The position numbers were made by a program, and so were the translations under genes. Under the pieces are notes generated by a model. It did not search any database. It worked only from the letters and a program-made list of their open reading frames with translations, and was not told where the DNA came from. Below, piece by piece: positions 61,205 to 64,000 of a DNA stretch of 64,000 nucleotides; the first letter of the stretch is position 1, and each line of letters starts with the position of its first letter. Source of the stretch: Anaeromyces robustus (taxonomy: Eukaryota; Neocallimastigomycota; Neocallimastigomycetes; Neocallimastigales; Neocallimastigaceae); assembly GCA_002104895.1 (NCBI GenBank), contig MCFG01000113.1:88501-152500 (forward strand), read 5' to 3'.

Positions 61205-62147
61205 TTAAATTTTTCCATTCGTAAAATTTAATTATATATTTAAAATACAATTAATTTTTAATTAAAACTTTAAAATAATTCTTTTGTAAATGAAAAATAT
61301 AAAGGTTAGGCTTTTGTTGGATTTTAGGTTAGATTATTGTAATATAGAAATTTTGGTTGTATATAATTATACTATTATATAAAATAATTTAAAATCAATT
61401 GATTTATAAATGATTATTTTATTATTAAATATTATAGCATGCTAATGAACCAAACAAATAGTAGAACTACAAACAATAGAATTATAAAAAATATGGTAAT
61501 TCAATAAATATTTATACATTGAATATAAATATAAATAATAGGAAAAAATATATATATTTAAAAAAATAAATATAATTTTTTTTTTTTTGTTAAGATTATG
61601 AATTTACAAAGTATTAAAATAAAATCATTAATAATTTAATTGATTTAATTAAACAATATTCTTTTTAAAATAATTTTATTGATTATATAATGTTATTATT
61701 AAATAATTAATTTGATTATACTTTTTTAAATGATAGCTTTATTTATATTTCATTTAAATTATTATTTTATTAATATATGATATATATTGTAAAAATTTAT
61801 AAAAATTCAATTGATAAACATTTATTATTATTATTATGTAATTTTAATGTTAAAGTATTTTTATTCATTATAGATTATAAAAAATTTGCAGTTATATTAC
61901 GTTTTATAATTAAATGTATCGGATTTTTGTTAGGCGGAAAAGTGGAAATATATACCATAGTTCTTATATTAATATTAGTATTGTAAATTTTAATAAGGTT
62001 TTGTTTTATAATAAACTTTATTTATTAATAATTTTAATAAAAATAATATTTATTATTTTGGTAATTACATTGATTTAAAGAAATGAAAAATACATATATT
62101 TATACAATAATAAATTTATTGTGGCGTACATAAAATTAACCATTAAT

Positions 62148-62186
62148 ATGTGAACACGTGTTCTAATCATCATTACGTGATCACAT
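62148..62186. repeat. nested palindrome with CACGTG core
   Basis: GAACACGTGTTC at 62152-62163 is a perfect 12-bp palindrome containing an E-box. It also lies inside a looser inverted repeat (ATGTGAACACG at 62148-62158 and CGTGATCACAT at 62176-62186). It could be a bHLH/bZIP site upstream of the transporter gene or part of an older insertion. Confidence 0.6.
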
Positions 62187-62268
62187 TTACATAAAATCGA
62201 ATAATCTATGTATTCTAATTATCAATGTATTAATTGTCATAATTTAATTTGTCAATTATTTCAGGAAT

Positions 62269-63392
62269 TCTAACAAGGGGAGAGTTGCATTTCGCAATGT
62301 TGCATTTCGCAATGGGGCGCATGACAAAGATTTGTAGGTTGCATTTCGCAATGTTGCATTTCGCAATGTTGCATTTCGCAATGGGGCGCATTATTGTATA
62401 AATAATTAAATAAATAAAAATATAATATAAAGAATTATTATTTAATAATATTTTTTTATTTAATAATATTTTTTTATTTAATGATTTAATAATATTAAAT
62501 ATTTTTAATATTGAATATTTTTTTAGTATTTTAATAATATTTTATTTATTTTTTTTATTTAATGATATTGAATATTTCTTCAATATTTTTTTTATTTAAT
62601 GATATTGAATATTTCTTCAATATTTTTTATTTAATATTTTAATAATATTGAATATTTTTTGAATATTTTTTTTATTTAATGATATTGAATATTTCTTCAA
62701 TATTTTTTATTTAATATTTTAATAATATTGAATATTTTTTGAATATTTTTTTTATTTAATTATATTTTTTATTTAATATTTTAATAATATTGAATTTTTT
62801 TTTAATATTTCAAATCAAAAAATTTTATAAAAATATTTAATTTTATAATGAATTTTTATTTTTATATTTTTTTTTTCGTAAATAAGTAATTAATAAAAAA
62901 ATATTTATTTATTTATTTGTTTCTTTTCTTTATTCTAAAGTTTATATTATTTTTTATTTATTATTTGTTAACGTCTTTTTAATAAATATATATATATAAT
63001 ACTGTTATATTATTTATTATCTTTTATTTTTTTTATTATTATTCATTTATCAAAAAAATAAAATAAATATATTTAATTTTATAATAAATTTTTTTTTTTT
63101 TAATTTTTTTACTTTTTTTTTTTTTTTGTAATTAAGTAATTAATAAAAAAAGAAATATTTATTTATTTGTTTATTTTTCTATTCATTTATTTATATATAT
63201 ATTTTTTATTTATTTATTTAATTTTTTTAAATTCTATTTTATTTTATTTCATAACGTGGCTTTCATAATTTGTGTTAAAAAATTTTCATTTTTTTATTTG
63301 TTTTTTATGCGCCTCATTGCAAAAATTTAATATGCGCCCCATATAATATTGCGAAATGCAACATTGCGAAATGCAACACATTCTCTAACAAG
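62269..63392. mobile_element. non-autonomous DNA transposon, 1,106 bp, with 9-bp target duplication
   Basis: The direct repeat TCTAACAAG lies at 62269-62277 and 63384-63392. Inside it, both ends have a 6-nt spacer followed by two copies of GTTGCATTTCGCAAT in opposite orientation (left 62284-62313, right 63348-63377). The left end has three further copies (62338-62382) and two GGGGCGCAT boxes; the right end has the inverted ATGCGCCCC and ATGCGCCTC boxes. There is no transposase frame; the interior is AT-rich with an ~80-bp partial tandem repeat (62598-62757). A 9-bp duplication fits Mutator-like elements, while 8 bp would fit hAT, so the superfamily is left open. Confidence 0.85.
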
Positions 63393-63869
63393 TATTGTTT
63401 AATATATAAATTAGTAATGATCTGTTTTTGAAATTTTTTTTTTTTTTTTCAATTTAATTTGTCAAAAAAAATTTTATTTAATTTTTTATATTAAAAATAA
63501 ATTTAATCTAATATATGATGTCAATTTTATAATAAATAAAATTTATTATAGTTTTTTTTTATACCATAAATTTTAATTTTTTTATTTTTTTTTTTCACTT
63601 TTTTTTTTTTTTTTTTCATTTTTTTCACTTTTTTTTTTCTTTTTATTTTCTCAAATAGGGAGTAAAACATAAAGATAAATTAAGTAGATAGAAAGATAAT
63701 ACAAGATAAAGAGAAAAAAAAATATATATATTAAAATAAAAAAAAATAAAAAGAAAAATAAACAATAAAATAATAATAAATAATTTAAAATAATTAAAAT
63801 AATTTAAAAATTAAGTATATAATAAAAAGTTATTGAAAATTATAAAAATAAAATAATAATATAAAATAA
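63393..63869. promoter_or_regulatory. presumed promoter/5' UTR of the ABC transporter gene
   Basis: 477 bp between the transposon and the start codon. A block of T-runs (63551-63640) is followed by a purine-rich stretch (63661-63860) leading into ATG. Such asymmetry is common upstream of fungal genes, but no defined element is recognisable. Confidence 0.35.
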
Positions 63870-64000
63870 ATGTTTTTTAAAAAAGAAATACCTGTACCAA
63901 AGAAGCCACAACCAACACCATACACTAAGGCATCGTTATTATCTAAAATAACATATTGGTGGGTAAATCCTCTTTTTATTACTGGTTTTAATAGACCACT
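63870..64000 (+). CDS. ABC transporter, ABCC/MRP subfamily, N-terminal fragment
   Basis: Begins at ATG 63870 and runs off the right edge after about 43 codons. The visible protein starts MFFKKEIPVPKKPQPTP and continues SKITYWWVNPLFITGFNRPL. This matches the conserved start of the first membrane domain in short ABCC exporters (family pattern: S-x-x-T-[FY]-x-W-x-[NT]-P-L-[LIF]-x-x-G-[YF]-x-[RK]-P-L). Family members export glutathione conjugates and organic anions across plasma or vacuolar membranes. No TMD0 extension is present, judging by the short lead. Substrate cannot be told. Confidence 0.75.
   Translation, partial: MFFKKEIPVPKKPQPTPYTKASLLSKITYWWVNPLFITGFNRP

Larger units (their letters stand above)
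58231..62268. other. 4-kb gene-free divergent region
   Basis: Between the inositol kinase start and the transposon upstream of the ABC transporter gene. It holds a T-run (58469-58500), a TTTTA array, a TTAA array, ATTATATGTT-type repeats with ATT triplets (59510-59672), TTTATTCA repeats (60420-60612) and TTTA units (61150-61205). The 69-codon frame at 61777-61986 has hydrophobic AT-driven composition and no support as a gene. No exon recognised. Confidence 0.6.

Noticed and set aside
61777-61986. 69-codon hydrophobic frame resembling a small membrane protein
   Set aside because: AT-driven Ile/Leu/Lys/Phe composition, no splice partners or conserved motif; could arise by chance at this base composition.

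Overview
The window is an extremely AT-rich eukaryotic nuclear fragment. It has short GT...AG introns ending mostly in TAG, dense ATT, TTTA and homopolymer arrays, and long gene-poor spacers. Gene content (eL40 ubiquitin fusion, YAE1, Kcs1-type inositol kinase, Aly/REF factor, CENP-E-like kinesin, ABCC transporter), intron density and base composition fit an anaerobic gut fungus (Neocallimastigomycota) best. That placement is inference; Dictyostelium-like amoebae share the AT bias but usually have far fewer introns.

Layout: (1) 2209-5024 (+), a secreted-then-anchored LRR receptor-like protein with a proline-rich tail. (2) 6927-11085 (-), a TKL-like kinase fused to a long charged coiled coil. 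(3) 16403-17223 (-), an Aly/REF mRNA-export adaptor. (4) 19026-22008 (-), a repeated cysteine-rich zinc-finger-like protein in 10 exons. (5) 24616-25273 (+), ubiquitin-eL40. (6) 26561-27299 (+), YAE1. (7) 27675-38894 (-), a kinesin-7/CENP-E-like motor of roughly 2,500 residues. (8) 41008-52623 (+), a 47-exon gene that I reconstruct as 1,800 residues with 45 consecutive 24-residue plant-type LRRs. (9) 53475-58230 (-), an inositol hexakisphosphate kinase. (10) 62278-63383, a short non-autonomous DNA transposon with a 9-bp target duplication. (11) 63870 onward (+), the start of an ABCC-family transporter cut by the window edge.

Most of these genes are split, so single open reading frames understate them. 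I joined exons by matching GT/AG sites and codon phase; for all genes except the kinesin tail the joined exon lengths close exactly in frame.

The most unusual locus is the LRR gene at 41-52.6 kb. Its N-terminal 713 residues look like a beta-sandwich, a degenerate P-loop-like segment and a degenerate von Willebrand A-like segment. They are joined to an uninterrupted array in which almost every repeat is its own 72-nt phase-2 exon. The receptor-like gene at 2.2-5 kb uses the same one-exon-per-LRR design, so the window holds two members of what may be an expanding, exon-shuffled LRR system. The genes do not form an operon or an obvious pathway; they are independent eukaryotic transcription units in tandem, convergent and divergent order.
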